Shown here: piece after piece, positions 43,365-52,987 of the stretch
How positions within the stretch are numbered: position 1 is the stretch's first letter
Layout of the letters: every line of letters begins with the position of its first letter
Assembly (NCBI RefSeq): GCF_900188035.1
Contig: NZ_FZNN01000014.1
Span: forward strand, 1-64,000
DNA from: Puniceibacterium sediminis
GTDB lineage: Bacteria > Pseudomonadota > Alphaproteobacteria > Rhodobacterales > Rhodobacteraceae
Reading direction: 5' to 3'
DNA: 64,000 nucleotides
Translations under genes and position numbers: made by a program
Notes under the pieces: model-generated
What the model saw: the letters and a program-made list of their open reading frames with translations, nothing else
Database searches by the model: none
Told to the model about the DNA's origin: nothing

Positions 43365-45245
43365 TCAGGCCTGCCATTCCCAGGGTCGGACAAAGGCGCC
43401 AAGCACGTCTGCGACCTGCGCCTCTTGCGCACCGTTGGCGGCCAGCTGCGCAACAAGCCCGCGCTTCTTGTCATCCTTTACGGATACAACCCGCGCGGCC
43501 ACACCTGACTTTTGCAGCGCTTCATTGTAGACCCGGGTGATTGCCAGCTTGCGCAAATCCGGTTTGAACACCTTGCCCACGGCCGTCTTTGGCAGCTCCG
43601 GCAGAATGGTCATGTGCTTGGGATGCGCGGCGCGTTCATGCACATGCACACGGGCATATTCCAGCAGTTCTTCCTCGCTCACCGTGGCACCGCCCACCAG
43701 TTCGACAAAGGCGCAGGGCAGTTCGCCCGAATGCGCATCGGGCTGGCCGATCGCCCCGGCAAAGGCAACCGCCGGATGGCCCAGCAAGGCCTCTTCGATA
43801 TCGGCCGGGTCAATGTTGTGCCCGCCCCTGATGATCAGATCCTTGGCCCGCCCAGTGATCCAGAGATAGCCGTCTTCATCGATCCGACCCAGATCTCCGG
43901 TGCGCAGATGCGTGCCGAAGTGGAACAGATCCCGGTTCTTGTCCGCCTCGGTATAGGTACGGCCAGCGTACACTCCGGGGTTCGAAACGCAGATCTCGCC
44001 CACTTCGTCCACACCACAAATGACCGGCTGTCCATCAACCACCCGCAAAATCTTGACATCCGTGTAGGGCAACGGAATCCCGGTGGAGCCGACCTTTTTC
44101 TTCCCCTCTACCGGGTTCACCGCCACCAGACAGGTCGCCTCGGTCAGCCCGTACCCCTCGATGATTGACACCCCAGTGGCTTCCTCAAACCGCCGGAACA
44201 GCTCAAGAGGCAGCGGCGCAGATCCCGAAAACGCCGTCTTGACCGAAGACACATCCGCATCGACAGGGCGCTGCATCAACGCCGACAAGGCAGTCGGCAC
44301 GGTAATGATAAAGGTGATCTGCCAGCGCTCGATCAGCTTCCAGAAATTGTCGAACACGCCTTCGCCGCGATACCCTTGGGGCGTCGGAAAAACGACATGT
44401 GCGCCAGACGACAGCGCCGCCATCAGAATCACGTGGCAGGCAAAGACGTGGAACAGCGGCAGCGGACAAATGATGTTGTCCTTTTCGTTGAACATCATCC
44501 TGTGGCCCAGCCAGCCGTTGTAGATCATGCCCGAATAGGTATGCTGCGCCACCTTTGGCATGCCGGTGGTGCCGCCCGTGTGGAAATAGGCAGCGACACG
44601 ATCAGCCTGAACATCTTCGAACTGCAGAATTTTCGGTTGCTTTGCGCATTCACGGTTGAAACACTTTACATCCACGTGGTCCGCGCCATGCAGTTTGGGA
44701 CGCAAGAGCGGCACGATCCAGGATTTGGGCGGTGTCAGATAGCGGTTCAAATCGACCTCAAGCACCGTCTGGACACCCGGGGCGTGACGGCAGGCCTCGT
44801 GCACCTTCTGCGCCACGTCGGTCTTCGGGAAAGGCTTCAGCGTGACAACCACCTTCGCCTTCGTCTCGCGCAGGATGGCCGCGATCTGCTCGGGCTCCAG
44901 CAGCGGATTGATCGGATTGGCAATACCCGCCACCATCGCACCCAGCAGGGCCACGGTAGTCTCGTTACAGTTGGGCAGGACATAGGCCACCACATCCGTC
45001 TCACCGATCCCCAACGAACGAAACAGGTTCGCCGCCTGGGTCACGCGGTCCAGCAGTTGGGACCAGCGCAGCGTCTCGGCCTTGTCCTTCGGTCCCGAAA
45101 ATATCTGATAGCTGACCGCCGGACGGTCGGGAAAGGTGCCTGCGGTGCGGCTAAGAAGCCCAAAGAGCGTCTTTGGGAGATCTCTGTTCTCCCAAAGCAT
45201 CTCCGCTTCAATCGCATTCCGGTCCGCCATGGATGCAAAACCCAT
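43365..45245 (-). CDS. Acyl-CoA synthetase (AMP-binding)
   Basis: A 626-aa adenylate-forming enzyme. The P-loop reads YFHTGGTTGMPK, with later motifs EGYGLTEAT, RTGDLGRIDEDGYLWITGR and the C-terminal Lys region PKTAVGKVFK. It activates a carboxylic acid to its CoA thioester; the substrate, fatty or aromatic, is unknown. The ATG at 45245 has a strong GGGAGGAG; the open frame further upstream to 45395 is not used. Confidence 0.9.
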   Translation of the reverse strand: MGFASMADRNAIEAEMLWENRDLPKTLFGLLSRTAGTFPDRPAVSYQIFSGPKDKAETLRWSQLLDRVTQAANLFRSLGIGETDVVAYVLPNCNETTVALLGAMVAGIANPINPLLEPEQIAAILRETKAKVVVTLKPFPKTDVAQKVHEACRHAPGVQTVLEVDLNRYLTPPKSWIVPLLRPKLHGADHVDVKCFNRECAKQPKILQFEDVQADRVAAYFHTGGTTGMPKVAQHTYSGMIYNGWLGHRMMFNEKDNIICPLPLFHVFACHVILMAALSSGAHVVFPTPQGYRGEGVFDNFWKLIERWQITFIITVPTALSALMQRPVDADVSSVKTAFSGSAPLPLELFRRFEEATGVSIIEGYGLTEATCLVAVNPVEGKKKVGSTGIPLPYTDVKILRVVDGQPVICGVDEVGEICVSNPGVYAGRTYTEADKNRDLFHFGTHLRTGDLGRIDEDGYLWITGRAKDLIIRGGHNIDPADIEEALLGHPAVAFAGAIGQPDAHSGELPCAFVELVGGATVSEEELLEYARVHVHERAAHPKHMTILPELPKTAVGKVFKPDLRKLAITRVYNEALQKSGVAARVVSVKDDKKRGLVAQLAANGAQEAQVADVLGAFVRPWEWQA

Positions 45246-45440
45246 CAGCCGTCTCCTCCCTATTTCCCGGCCCTGTTTCGGGCCGTCTCCCGCCGCCAGT
45301 TTCCGAAGGATATCCCCCGGGCGCAAGCCCGATCGACGCAGCGGCAGCAACGCTCTGACGCAACGTCCCGTTTGCGCTGGCTTCATTTGGCCCAAAATTT
45401 ACCGGGTTGTCACCGGACCGGTGACTGGCGCAGCGCCAAT

Positions 45441-47240
45441 CTACTCGGCCACCATCCCATCGGTGAACTGCAACCGCGCAAGCCGCGCATAAAGCCCGCC
45501 TTCGGCCACCAGCACATCATGTGTGCCGGTCGCAACGATTCGCCCCTGATCCATCACAACAATCCGATCCGCCTTTTTCACCGTTGCAAGACGGTGCGCG
45601 ACGATGATCGTCGTGCGAGTGCGGGCCAACTCGTCCACCGCGCGCTGCACTGCGCGCTCGCTTTCGGCATCAAGAGCGCTTGTCGCCTCGTCGAGCAACA
45701 GCACGGGTGAATCCCGCAGGATGGCCCGAGCGATCGCGATACGCTGCTTCTGACCACCCGACAGCATCACGCCGCGCTCGCCAAGCCAAGTGTCATAGCC
45801 CTCGGGCAAGCGATCAATAAATTCCGACGCCGCTGCCGCCTGTGCGGCCGCCTCGATCTCGGCATCGGTGGCATCGGGGCGACCGAACCGGATGTTTTCG
45901 CGCGCCGAGGCGGCAAAGATCACCGGATCCTGCGGCACCAGCGCGATATGACGGCGGAAGTTATCCCGCTTGAGATCCGCCAGGGACATTCCGTCCATCC
46001 GCACCGACCCTTCGTCGGGGTCGTAGAACCGCTGGATCAGTTGAATGATCGTGGTTTTGCCCGCCCCGGAGGGACCGACCAGTGCGATGGTTTCGCCCGC
46101 CCTGATCTGCAAGGTGACATTGTCCAGCGCGGAAACGTCAGGCCGCGCTGGATAGGCAAAACTTACACCTTCGAATGAAATCTCGCCACGCACCGGGGTC
46201 GGCAGCACCGCAGGAGATTGCGGATCCTTTATCGGGTCCTCTGTGTGCAGCAATTCGACCAGCCGTTCGGTGGCACCTGCCGCGCGCTGCAGCTCTCCGA
46301 AGACTTCGGACAGCGCAGCGACCGACCCGGCCACCATCACCGCATAAATGACGAACTGCACCAACGCTCCGGCCGTCATCGACCCTGCACGCACATCCCA
46401 AGCCCCGATCCACAGCACGCCGACGATCCCGGTGAACACCAGAAAGATCACGATTGCGGTCATCAGCGCCCGCGTCCAGATCCGGCGCTGCGCCGCGTCA
46501 TAGCTTTTCTCGGTGACATCGGCAAAGGCCGCCCGCGACATAGATTCGTGCGTAAACGCCTGTACCGTTTGAACCGAACTCAAGGCCTCGGAGGCACTGC
46601 CAGAGGAGGCCGCGATCCAGTCCTGATTCTCGCGGCTCAGCTTGCGCAGCTTGCGCCCCAGCGTCAGGATCGGCACCACCACGGCGGGCACGATCAACAG
46701 CACCATCAGCGTCAGCTTCCACGAGGTGAACAGCATCAGCACCAGCCCACCCGCAAAGATCAGCACATTGCGCAGGGCAATCGATACCGACGATCCGATC
46801 ACGCTCAGAATCAGTGTCGTGTCGGTCGTGATCCGGCTCAGAACCTCCCCCGTCATGATCCTTTCGTAGAACACCGGCGACAGGCCGATCACCCGATCAA
46901 AGACCGCCTTGCGGATATCCGCGACCACGCGCTCACCAAGCCGCGTGACAAGTGCATAGCGCAGCGCCGTCCCCGCAGCGAGAAGCGCGGTGATGGCCAG
47001 AGCAGCACCAAAATACTGGTTAAGCAGAGCACCGCTGCCATCCTCGAAATTATCCACCACCCGGCGCACCGCCAGCGGCAACACGAGCGATACAGAGGCC
47101 GTCAGTACAAGCGCCAGAAGCGCCAGCGTCACGAGCCTGCGATAGGGCAACATAAAGGGCCAGAGACTGCCCAGTGAACCAAGGCGTTTCGACTTCTCGC
47201 GCTCATCCTGACCCGTTGCCGGTGCGGTCTCTCGGGCCAT
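45441..47240 (-). CDS. ABC exporter with fused membrane and ATPase domains (MsbA-like)
   Basis: A 599-aa half-transporter: six membrane helices in residues 1-320 (for example LVTLALLALVLTASVSLVLPL) and an ATPase with Walker A GPSGAGKTT, signature LSGGQKQR, Walker B VLLLDEAT and H-loop VAHRL. It works as a dimer. Members export lipids or drugs; the substrate is open. AGGAGG precedes the ATG at 47240. It lies upstream of the acyl-CoA synthetase gene, with a 195-bp gap. Confidence 0.9.
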   Translation of the reverse strand: MARETAPATGQDEREKSKRLGSLGSLWPFMLPYRRLVTLALLALVLTASVSLVLPLAVRRVVDNFEDGSGALLNQYFGAALAITALLAAGTALRYALVTRLGERVVADIRKAVFDRVIGLSPVFYERIMTGEVLSRITTDTTLILSVIGSSVSIALRNVLIFAGGLVLMLFTSWKLTLMVLLIVPAVVVPILTLGRKLRKLSRENQDWIAASSGSASEALSSVQTVQAFTHESMSRAAFADVTEKSYDAAQRRIWTRALMTAIVIFLVFTGIVGVLWIGAWDVRAGSMTAGALVQFVIYAVMVAGSVAALSEVFGELQRAAGATERLVELLHTEDPIKDPQSPAVLPTPVRGEISFEGVSFAYPARPDVSALDNVTLQIRAGETIALVGPSGAGKTTIIQLIQRFYDPDEGSVRMDGMSLADLKRDNFRRHIALVPQDPVIFAASARENIRFGRPDATDAEIEAAAQAAAASEFIDRLPEGYDTWLGERGVMLSGGQKQRIAIARAILRDSPVLLLDEATSALDAESERAVQRAVDELARTRTTIIVAHRLATVKKADRIVVMDQGRIVATGTHDVLVAEGGLYARLARLQFTDGMVAE

Positions 47241-47511
47241 GACCCCTCCTGTTTTCGTGTTCCATGTGTTTCAACACTCCCGGCCCCATGGTCAAGCGCA
47301 TCATTGCCGCGCGTCACGGGGTCCTGCAAAAAAAACATGCTTAATGTAGATGTGGGTGGCCGTGTTCACCTTAGACGCGCCCCAGCCGAATGCCACTAAG
47401 CATTACCAATGCTGGCGGCACAGCCGCGCGCACTGCGAAAAAATCCGGTTCTAACACGGGCGGCCAAAAGATGAGGAAAAGATGAGGGATGCAGCGGGCG
47501 ACCAGGGAGAT

Positions 47512-47585
47512 TGGAGCGGGCGACGGGAATCGAACCCGTGTCATCAGCTTGGAAGGCTGAGGTCTTACCATTACACAACGCCCGC
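47512..47585 (-). tRNA. tRNA-Gly (anticodon UCC)
   Basis: The reverse complement starts GCGGGCG and ends CGCCCGC-T-CCA. The D-arm includes GTAATGGTAAGAC, the anticodon loop CTTCCAA carries TCC and the T-arm GGTTCGATTCC. CCA is encoded. No integrase lies next to this tRNA. Confidence 0.95.
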
Positions 47586-47789
47586 GCTACGACTTGGGTC
47601 AATATTTCATGCGACTTTTGCGGTCAAGCTATATGTCATCATTTTGCCCCCCGTTGCGATGCGCAGTGGTTCGGCCGTCATGACCCACCTGTGATCGTGA
47701 CGCCTCCATGCCAACATTGACACGCCCCCTCCTGTCAGGGACCGTGCGCGCCACGGCATCCCCATATCTTGACCGACAGGACACCCAAA

Positions 47790-48509
47790 ATGCGTCTTCC
47801 CGCCGCCCTCACCGATCTGTTCCGCCGGGTCGAGACTGCGACACTTATCGTTATCCTGCTGATCGCCGGGGCGCTCTGGGTCTTTGTCGGGCTGGCCTCC
47901 GAGATGATGGAGGGCGAATTGCACGCTTTTGATGAGTCGGTGCTTCTGGCGCTGCGCACGCCGGGCGACCCGGCGAACCCCATCGGCGGTCCGCAGATCG
48001 AACTGGCAGTGCGCGACCTGACCGCGCTTGGCGGCGTGACGGTTTTGACGCTGATCTCGCTATCTGTGCTGACCTTTCTCTTTCTGCGTCGGCAGCGCGC
48101 TTCAGCGATCTTCCTTGCCGTTGCGATTCTGGGCGGGCAGGCGCTGTCGCATCTGGCGAAATCCGGTTTTTCGCGCCCGCGCCCCGATCTTGTCCCGCAT
48201 GGGGTCGAGGTGGCCACAGCCTCCTTCCCTTCAGGGCACTCTATGATGGCGGCGGTGACCTACCTCACACTTGCTGTCATGCTGGCCCGAACAGAGGGAC
48301 AGCTGCGCATGCGGGCGTTCTACGTCGCGGTGGCAGCGATCTTGGCCATGCTGGTCGGCATCAGCCGTGTCTATCTGGGTGTCCACTGGCCATCGGATGT
48401 GCTGGCAGGCTGGGCATTGGGCGCGGCATGGGCGCTTGGTGTCTGGCTGCTGGCCCGTAAAATGGCACGCAAGGGCCAGATCGAGCCGGAACGTAGCGTG
48501 GAAACCTGA
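47790..48509 (+). CDS. PAP2-family phosphatase
   Basis: A membrane phosphatase with about six helices and the full PAP2 motif set: KSGFSRPRP, PSGHS and SRVYLGVHWPSD. The His and Asp residues support phosphate-ester hydrolysis of lipid phosphates or undecaprenyl-PP. The ATG at 47790 follows AGGA; a TTG 21 bp upstream is less likely. A terminator at 48542-48569 separates it from the convergent rpsO. Confidence 0.88.
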   Translation: MRLPAALTDLFRRVETATLIVILLIAGALWVFVGLASEMMEGELHAFDESVLLALRTPGDPANPIGGPQIELAVRDLTALGGVTVLTLISLSVLTFLFLRRQRASAIFLAVAILGGQALSHLAKSGFSRPRPDLVPHGVEVATASFPSGHSMMAAVTYLTLAVMLARTEGQLRMRAFYVAVAAILAMLVGISRVYLGVHWPSDVLAGWALGAAWALGVWLLARKMARKGQIEPERSVET

Positions 48510-48541
48510 GCGACCCCGCGAAAGATGCCCGCACAAACGCA

Positions 48542-48569
48542 AAACGCCCACCGGAACCGGCGGGCGTTT
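48542..48569. terminator. Bidirectional terminator between PAP2 and rpsO
   Basis: AAACGCCCACCGG and CCGGCGGGCGTTT form a stem of 13 pairs with one mismatch and an AA loop. The A and T ends let it serve both strands. Confidence 0.8.
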
Positions 48570-48594
48570 CAGAACTTGCCTTACGGCGCTGCGC

Positions 48595-48864
48595 TTAGCG
48601 GCGGATGCCCAGACGCGTGATCAGGTCCTGGTAACGGGCCTCATCCTTCGACTTGGTGTAATCCAGCAGCTTGCGGCGCTGTGCGACCATCATCAGAAGG
48701 CCACGACGCGAGTGGTTGTCCTTCTTGTGGGTCTTGAAATGCTCGGTCAGGGTCGAGATGCGCGAGGTCAGGATTGCAACCTGCACTTCGGACGAACCGG
48801 TGTCGCCTTCCTTGGTCGCGAATTCCTTGATCAGGCGGGCTTTTTCTTCGGGCGTGATCGACAT
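48595..48864 (-). CDS. rpsO: Ribosomal protein S15
   Basis: An 89-aa S15 with the core motifs [31 protein letters not shown] and [10 protein letters not shown], at the standard length. AAAGGAG precedes the ATG at 48864. It lies close to truB as in many bacteria, separated here by DUF5665 and DUF1643 genes. Confidence 0.97.
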   Translation of the reverse strand: MSITPEEKARLIKEFATKEGDTGSSEVQVAILTSRISTLTEHFKTHKKDNHSRRGLLMMVAQRRKLLDYTKSKDEARYQDLITRLGIRR

Positions 48865-49014
48865 CGGGATCTCCTTTGAAAGGTTAGGGGTGATGGCGCA
48901 GGCCGGGATGTCGTCCAGCAGGGCCCGTGGAGGCTCCGCCCAAGGCTGGGCGGATGGGCGCGTATAGGGTGATTCCGCGCCAAGGAAAAGGAAAAAGATT
49001 GGTGTCTGGGCGCG

Positions 49015-49323
49015 CTACTTCTCGGGCACCATCGCATTGCGGTCAGCATCTGCCGAGATTTCCTCGATCAGATCGGTTGCAAAGTTGCCGATCACCGGGA
49101 TGAACTCCACCTGGCTGAGGACCAGCACGACCACAGACACCAGCGCACCGCCACCGATCACGCCGCCCAGACCAAAGGCCAGACCGCGCAGGAACTGAAA
49201 CCACACCAGTTTGATCATGTTGTCGTGCAGTCGAACGAATTTCAGCTGCAGAACCGATTCCATCGCATTCGCCAGCCGTTCGGTGTCATGTGCCAGCTTG
49301 TCGTCCCTTGGGGTATCAGTCAT
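49015..49323 (-). CDS. DUF5665-family small membrane protein
   Basis: A 102-aa protein, MTDTPRDDKLAHDTERLAN, with an amphipathic start and one or two hydrophobic segments (GLGGVIGGGALVSVVVLVL). This fits DUF5665, of unknown function. The ATG at 49323 overlaps the end of the DUF1643 gene by 8 bp, so they are coupled. No signal peptide. Confidence 0.75.
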   Translation of the reverse strand: MTDTPRDDKLAHDTERLANAMESVLQLKFVRLHDNMIKLVWFQFLRGLAFGLGGVIGGGALVSVVVLVLSQVEFIPVIGNFATDLIEEISADADRNAMVPEK

Positions 49324-49834
49324 CAGAATATCGCTTTTCTCGGGGCCAAAGCGCTGGCCCGGTTGCATAAGGCACATAGAGCGGATGTCGTGGATGGCCA
49401 TCCTTGGTCAAGCCAAGATGCCACAACTGCGGCAGCACCTGCGCCACGCGGCGACCCTGCCCCAGATGGGCACCGTGCACACCCCAAGCGGCAATCGTCA
49501 TCTCGGCCCCCTGCCCCCAGCGGTGCAGGATTTCGTCGTTGCCCCCGCCGACAGGATCCGTTGCGGCCTTCAGGTCCTGTGGCCGTGTCGCCCGCAGGCC
49601 GAACAGGTTGGCAATCCGGAACCCGCCATAGCCCATGGCCCGCGTGCGGCGCTCACAGCGTTCGATGGTTGGATCATTGCGCAGTTCCGTCGCGGTCGAC
49701 GGGTTCAGCATCACGAACAGAACCACACCACCGGCATCGTCCCAGATCCGCGACAGACCGTAACGGTAACGCTCGCAGGGGCTATAAATCGCCTCTGAAA
49801 GGGTCGCCCCATCGGTATGTACGCGGGTGATCAT
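49316..49834 (-). CDS. DUF1643-family protein
   Basis: A 172-aa DUF1643 protein: YGLSRIWDDAG, VMLNPSTA, NDPTIERCERR and GGFRIANLFGLRAT are the family stretches. Its function is unknown. The ATG at 49834 overlaps the end of truB by a few bases upstream and its stop overlaps DUF5665. The longer open frame to 49939 runs inside truB and is not used. Confidence 0.82.
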   Translation of the reverse strand: MITRVHTDGATLSEAIYSPCERYRYGLSRIWDDAGGVVLFVMLNPSTATELRNDPTIERCERRTRAMGYGGFRIANLFGLRATRPQDLKAATDPVGGGNDEILHRWGQGAEMTIAAWGVHGAHLGQGRRVAQVLPQLWHLGLTKDGHPRHPLYVPYATGPALWPREKRYSDD

Positions 49835-49845
49835 CGTCGCGAGGG

Positions 49846-50757
49846 TTAAACCGGTGCGACAAAGACACGGGTGGGGTGCAGCTCTCCGCCCTTGTAGATA
49901 CCCACGGCCACAGCGCGGCCATCCAATGCGGCCCAGCATTCGTCGCCGTATTCCACGTCCGAGCTGATCACCATGCCGGGGTTGCCGTTGCGTAGCTTGG
50001 CGGCCGCTTCGGCCCCACAGGGTACTTGCGGCAAATCGGCCAGACCGATCTCAAGCGGCTGCACATACGCATCGAGTTCCGGCGTGCGGGCCAGCTTTTC
50101 TACCTCGTCCAGCGTGATGCCATCCGCCGCATCGAACGGGCCGGACCAGGTCCGCCGCAATTCACGCACATGGCCATAGCAGCCGAGTTTTTCGCCGAGG
50201 TCCCGCGCGATGGAACGGACATAACCGCCCTTGCCGCAGACCATTTCCAGCGTCACGTGGTCAATGTCGGGACGACCCAGCATGATCAGAGAGTCGACAA
50301 ACAGATCCCGCGCCGCGATCTCCATCGACTCGCCATCGCGGGCGCGCTTGTAGGCGCGTTCGCCGTCGATCTTCACCGCTGAAAACTGCGGCGGGACCTG
50401 CTGAATGTCGCCGACAAAGCTGTGGAGCGCCTCCTTGATCTCCTCATCCGTCGGGCGCAGATCCGAGGTTTTCAGGACTTCGCCATCGGCATCGTCGGTG
50501 TTGGTGGCCACCCCCAGACGCACGGTGAACACATAGGCCTTCAGCGCGTCGGTGATGTAGGGCACGGTTTTTGTCGCCTCGCCCAATGCCACAGCCAGCA
50601 CCCCGGTCGCGTCCGGATCAAGCGTGCCGGCGTGGCCTGCCTTCTTGGCATCCAGCGCCCAGCGAACCTTGTTCACCACGGCGGTCGAGGTCAGGCCCGC
50701 AGGCTTGTCCACCACCAGCCAACCGGAAATATCGCGCCCCTTGCGGCCTCGTGCCAT
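49846..50757 (-). CDS. truB: tRNA pseudouridine-55 synthase TruB
   Basis: A 303-aa TruB that makes pseudouridine 55 in the T loop of tRNAs. The catalytic Asp is D47 in [14 protein letters not shown], and the substrate loop [21 protein letters not shown] follows. The start [13 protein letters not shown] is standard for Rhodobacterales. It is followed by DUF1643 and DUF5665 and then rpsO on the same strand. Confidence 0.95.
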   Translation of the reverse strand: MARGRKGRDISGWLVVDKPAGLTSTAVVNKVRWALDAKKAGHAGTLDPDATGVLAVALGEATKTVPYITDALKAYVFTVRLGVATNTDDADGEVLKTSDLRPTDEEIKEALHSFVGDIQQVPPQFSAVKIDGERAYKRARDGESMEIAARDLFVDSLIMLGRPDIDHVTLEMVCGKGGYVRSIARDLGEKLGCYGHVRELRRTWSGPFDAADGITLDEVEKLARTPELDAYVQPLEIGLADLPQVPCGAEAAAKLRNGNPGMVISSDVEYGDECWAALDGRAVAVGIYKGGELHPTRVFVAPV

Positions 50758-50997
50758 GCTGTTCGTCCCTTATAGATAAGGGCGGTCGCGTAGCAGCGCC
50801 CCCGCGCACTGTCAACGCGGCTGTAGTTCGGGTTGGGGCGATTTAGTTGCAATTCCCGCAAGACAATCTGACGTAGCACGCAGGGTGCCAGCCAGCTGAA
50901 CCGCGCCCACCGCGCGCGAAACCGGACTGCGGACCCGGCAAAGACAGCTCCCATTCACAGTCTGCCTGCGGTCGATACCGGGCCGGGTCGACAAGCC

Positions 50998-51177
50998 TCA
51001 GTCCAGCCGTCGCGCCTCGTCCAGCAGCATCACCGGAATCCCGTCGCGGATCGGATAGGCCAGACGGGCGCGGCGGCTGATCAGCTCCTGCGCCTCGGCG
51101 TCATAAAACAATGTGGCATGGGTCTGCGGGCAAATCAGCGCCTCAAGCATGCGGCGGTCGAACATTGGCTCGCTCAT
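50998..51177 (-). CDS. Trm112-like protein (59 aa)
   Basis: A 59-codon gene reading [20 protein letters not shown], then [14 protein letters not shown] and [13 protein letters not shown]. This is the short bacterial Trm112/YcaR pattern: a zinc-ribbon relative with ICP and the [11 protein letters not shown] end. Only one Cys is kept, so zinc binding is doubtful. Its start overlaps the stop of the Lon-domain gene by ATGA, so it is translated with it. It is too short for usual length cut-offs. The role is unknown; related proteins activate methyltransferases. Confidence 0.85.
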   Translation of the reverse strand: MSEPMFDRRMLEALICPQTHATLFYDAEAQELISRRARLAYPIRDGIPVMLLDEARRLD

Positions 51178-51821
51178 TGCATCAACCCGTCATCGGTTCC
51201 ACCGCGAAGGGCATACTCGATCAGCGTCACAAGGGTCTCCCGCCGGGTGCTCAGCGACGGCGCCTCAAGCAGAGCCTGCTTGTCCTCTGGATCGAAATCC
51301 AGCAGCATCGACAATGAATTGACCAGCAGTTCGTCGTCGGCCTCTTTCAGGGTGTCCCAGTCAGCCGACAGGTCGCGGGCATCAAAAAACCGCTCGAGCA
51401 GCGTCAGGAACTTGGGCCGGTTGAACGCCCGGTCCTCATCGGCATCGTCGCAAAGATCCTGCTCAAACCCGTCCCAGCTGACCTCGCAGCGCCGATAGGG
51501 TGTGAAGCCGTCGACCTCTTTCTGCACCCGAAAGCGCGAAACTCCGGCAAGCGTGATCATGTATCGCCCGTCTTCCGTCTCGGAAAACTGGCTGATCCGG
51601 CCCGCGCAGCCGATCCTGTGCAGACCGTCCTTGTCCCGTCCGGGCACGGCATTTGGCTGCACCATCCCGATCAACCGCGCATCGGTCTTGAGCGCGTCAT
51701 CGAACATCTGCAGATAGCGCGGCTCGAACAGATGCAGCGGCAAGCGGGAGCGCGGCAACAACAGCGCGCCCGGCAGGGGAAAGACCGGGATCAGATCCGG
51801 CAGATCAGTGAGATGTTTCAT
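51174..51821 (-). CDS. Lon substrate-binding-domain protein
   Basis: A 215-aa protein with only the N-terminal domain of Lon protease: [20 protein letters not shown] and [14 protein letters not shown], then [17 protein letters not shown]. There is no ATPase or protease part. These stand-alone LAN domains probably bind unfolded protein. It lies 27 bp after the YbbN thioredoxin gene and overlaps the Trm112-like gene; the three form an operon. Confidence 0.88.
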   Translation of the reverse strand: MKHLTDLPDLIPVFPLPGALLLPRSRLPLHLFEPRYLQMFDDALKTDARLIGMVQPNAVPGRDKDGLHRIGCAGRISQFSETEDGRYMITLAGVSRFRVQKEVDGFTPYRRCEVSWDGFEQDLCDDADEDRAFNRPKFLTLLERFFDARDLSADWDTLKEADDELLVNSLSMLLDFDPEDKQALLEAPSLSTRRETLVTLIEYALRGGTDDGLMQ

Positions 51822-51848
51822 GACATCCTAGCTAGCCCGCGGGCGGTG

Positions 51849-52760
51849 TCAGGCAAACAGCATCGAGCTGAGTTTCCGCCGCCCTTTGAGAGCAATCGGA
51901 TCATTTGGCTTGAGCGCGTCAAAAATGGTGAAGAGTTGCGCTTTCGCGGCGCCTTCGTTCCATTCGCGGTCGCGGCGGAAGGATTCAAGCAGCTGTTCGA
52001 CCGCCCCTTCGATATCGCCCTTGGCATAGAGCGCCTGAGCCAGGTCAAGACGCGCCTGATGGTCGTCAGGGTTTGCCTCGACAGCGGCCAAAAGCTCGGC
52101 CACCGGACCAGCATTTTCGGCCTGACGGGCCAGCAGCAGTTGTGCATGGGCGGCTTCGAGCTCAGGTGCCTTGGAAATTTCGATCGGGGCGCCGTTCAGG
52201 ATCGCTTCGGCCTGATCCAGTTCACCCATGGCGATATGGCAGCGTACCAGACCACCATAGGCGGCTGCGTGGTTCGGCTCTTCACCAAGGATGGCCGTGA
52301 ATATCTGCACGGCATCTGTGGCGGCACCCTGCTCCAGCATCTCTTCGGCGGCGGCCACGGCTTCGTCGAGTCCACCGCTGGCGTCGCCGCCGGCTTGCTT
52401 CACCACACGCTCGACAAAGGCTTTCATCTCGGACTGGGGCACTGCGCCCTGAAAACCATCAATCGGCTGGCCCTTGTAGAACGCATAGACTGTCGGGATT
52501 GATTGAATCTGCAACTGCGCCGCGATCTGCTGCGCCTCGTCGATATTGACCTTGGCCATCGTCACGGCACCCTTGGCCGCATTCACTGCCTGTTCAAGCT
52601 GCGGGCCGAGCGTCTTGCACGGGCCGCACCAAGGCGCCCAGAAATCGACGATAACCGGCACATCCCTGGAGGCTTCGATGACCTCTTTCATGAAATCCCG
52701 CTCGGCCACGTCCTTGACATGGTTCTGTTGCGGCTTGGCGGTGCCCGTTCCCAATTCGAT
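51849..52760 (-). CDS. Thioredoxin-fold co-chaperone YbbN-like
   Basis: A 303-aa protein with a thioredoxin domain carrying the WCGPC active site (C46, C49) and a C-terminal tetratricopeptide-like half (AAYGGLVRCHIAMGELDQAE, DDHQARLDLAQALYAKGD). This is the YbbN/CnoX layout, a co-chaperone linking redox stress to folding. The ATG at 52760 follows GGGGA; the first Met of the longer frame is not used. It is first in the operon with the Lon-domain and Trm112-like genes. Confidence 0.92.
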   Translation of the reverse strand: MELGTGTAKPQQNHVKDVAERDFMKEVIEASRDVPVIVDFWAPWCGPCKTLGPQLEQAVNAAKGAVTMAKVNIDEAQQIAAQLQIQSIPTVYAFYKGQPIDGFQGAVPQSEMKAFVERVVKQAGGDASGGLDEAVAAAEEMLEQGAATDAVQIFTAILGEEPNHAAAYGGLVRCHIAMGELDQAEAILNGAPIEISKAPELEAAHAQLLLARQAENAGPVAELLAAVEANPDDHQARLDLAQALYAKGDIEGAVEQLLESFRRDREWNEGAAKAQLFTIFDALKPNDPIALKGRRKLSSMLFA

Positions 52761-52987
52761 CATCGAAAAATCCCCTTTGCCCGGAATGGCTGTTGCCCGT
52801 TTAGATGGCGCAAGGGGCATTGCGTTGCAAGGGGTGCGCCAGAGACCCTGAACGGAAAAGCTGCGCGATCCCGCAAATCACGACCAGTTTCCTGCAGGAA
52901 TATCGGATCGCGCACATCCCGGTCCGCGCATTCCAGTGCAGCCGCGACCCCGAGCCATCCGGGCATCTGCGGCGTGCAGCGGGGTTG

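Noticed and set aside
44376-45710. Plus-strand open frame of 444 codons
   Set aside because: Antisense to the acyl-CoA synthetase and ABC exporter genes; Arg/Gln/His-rich composition typical of shadows in GC-rich DNA.
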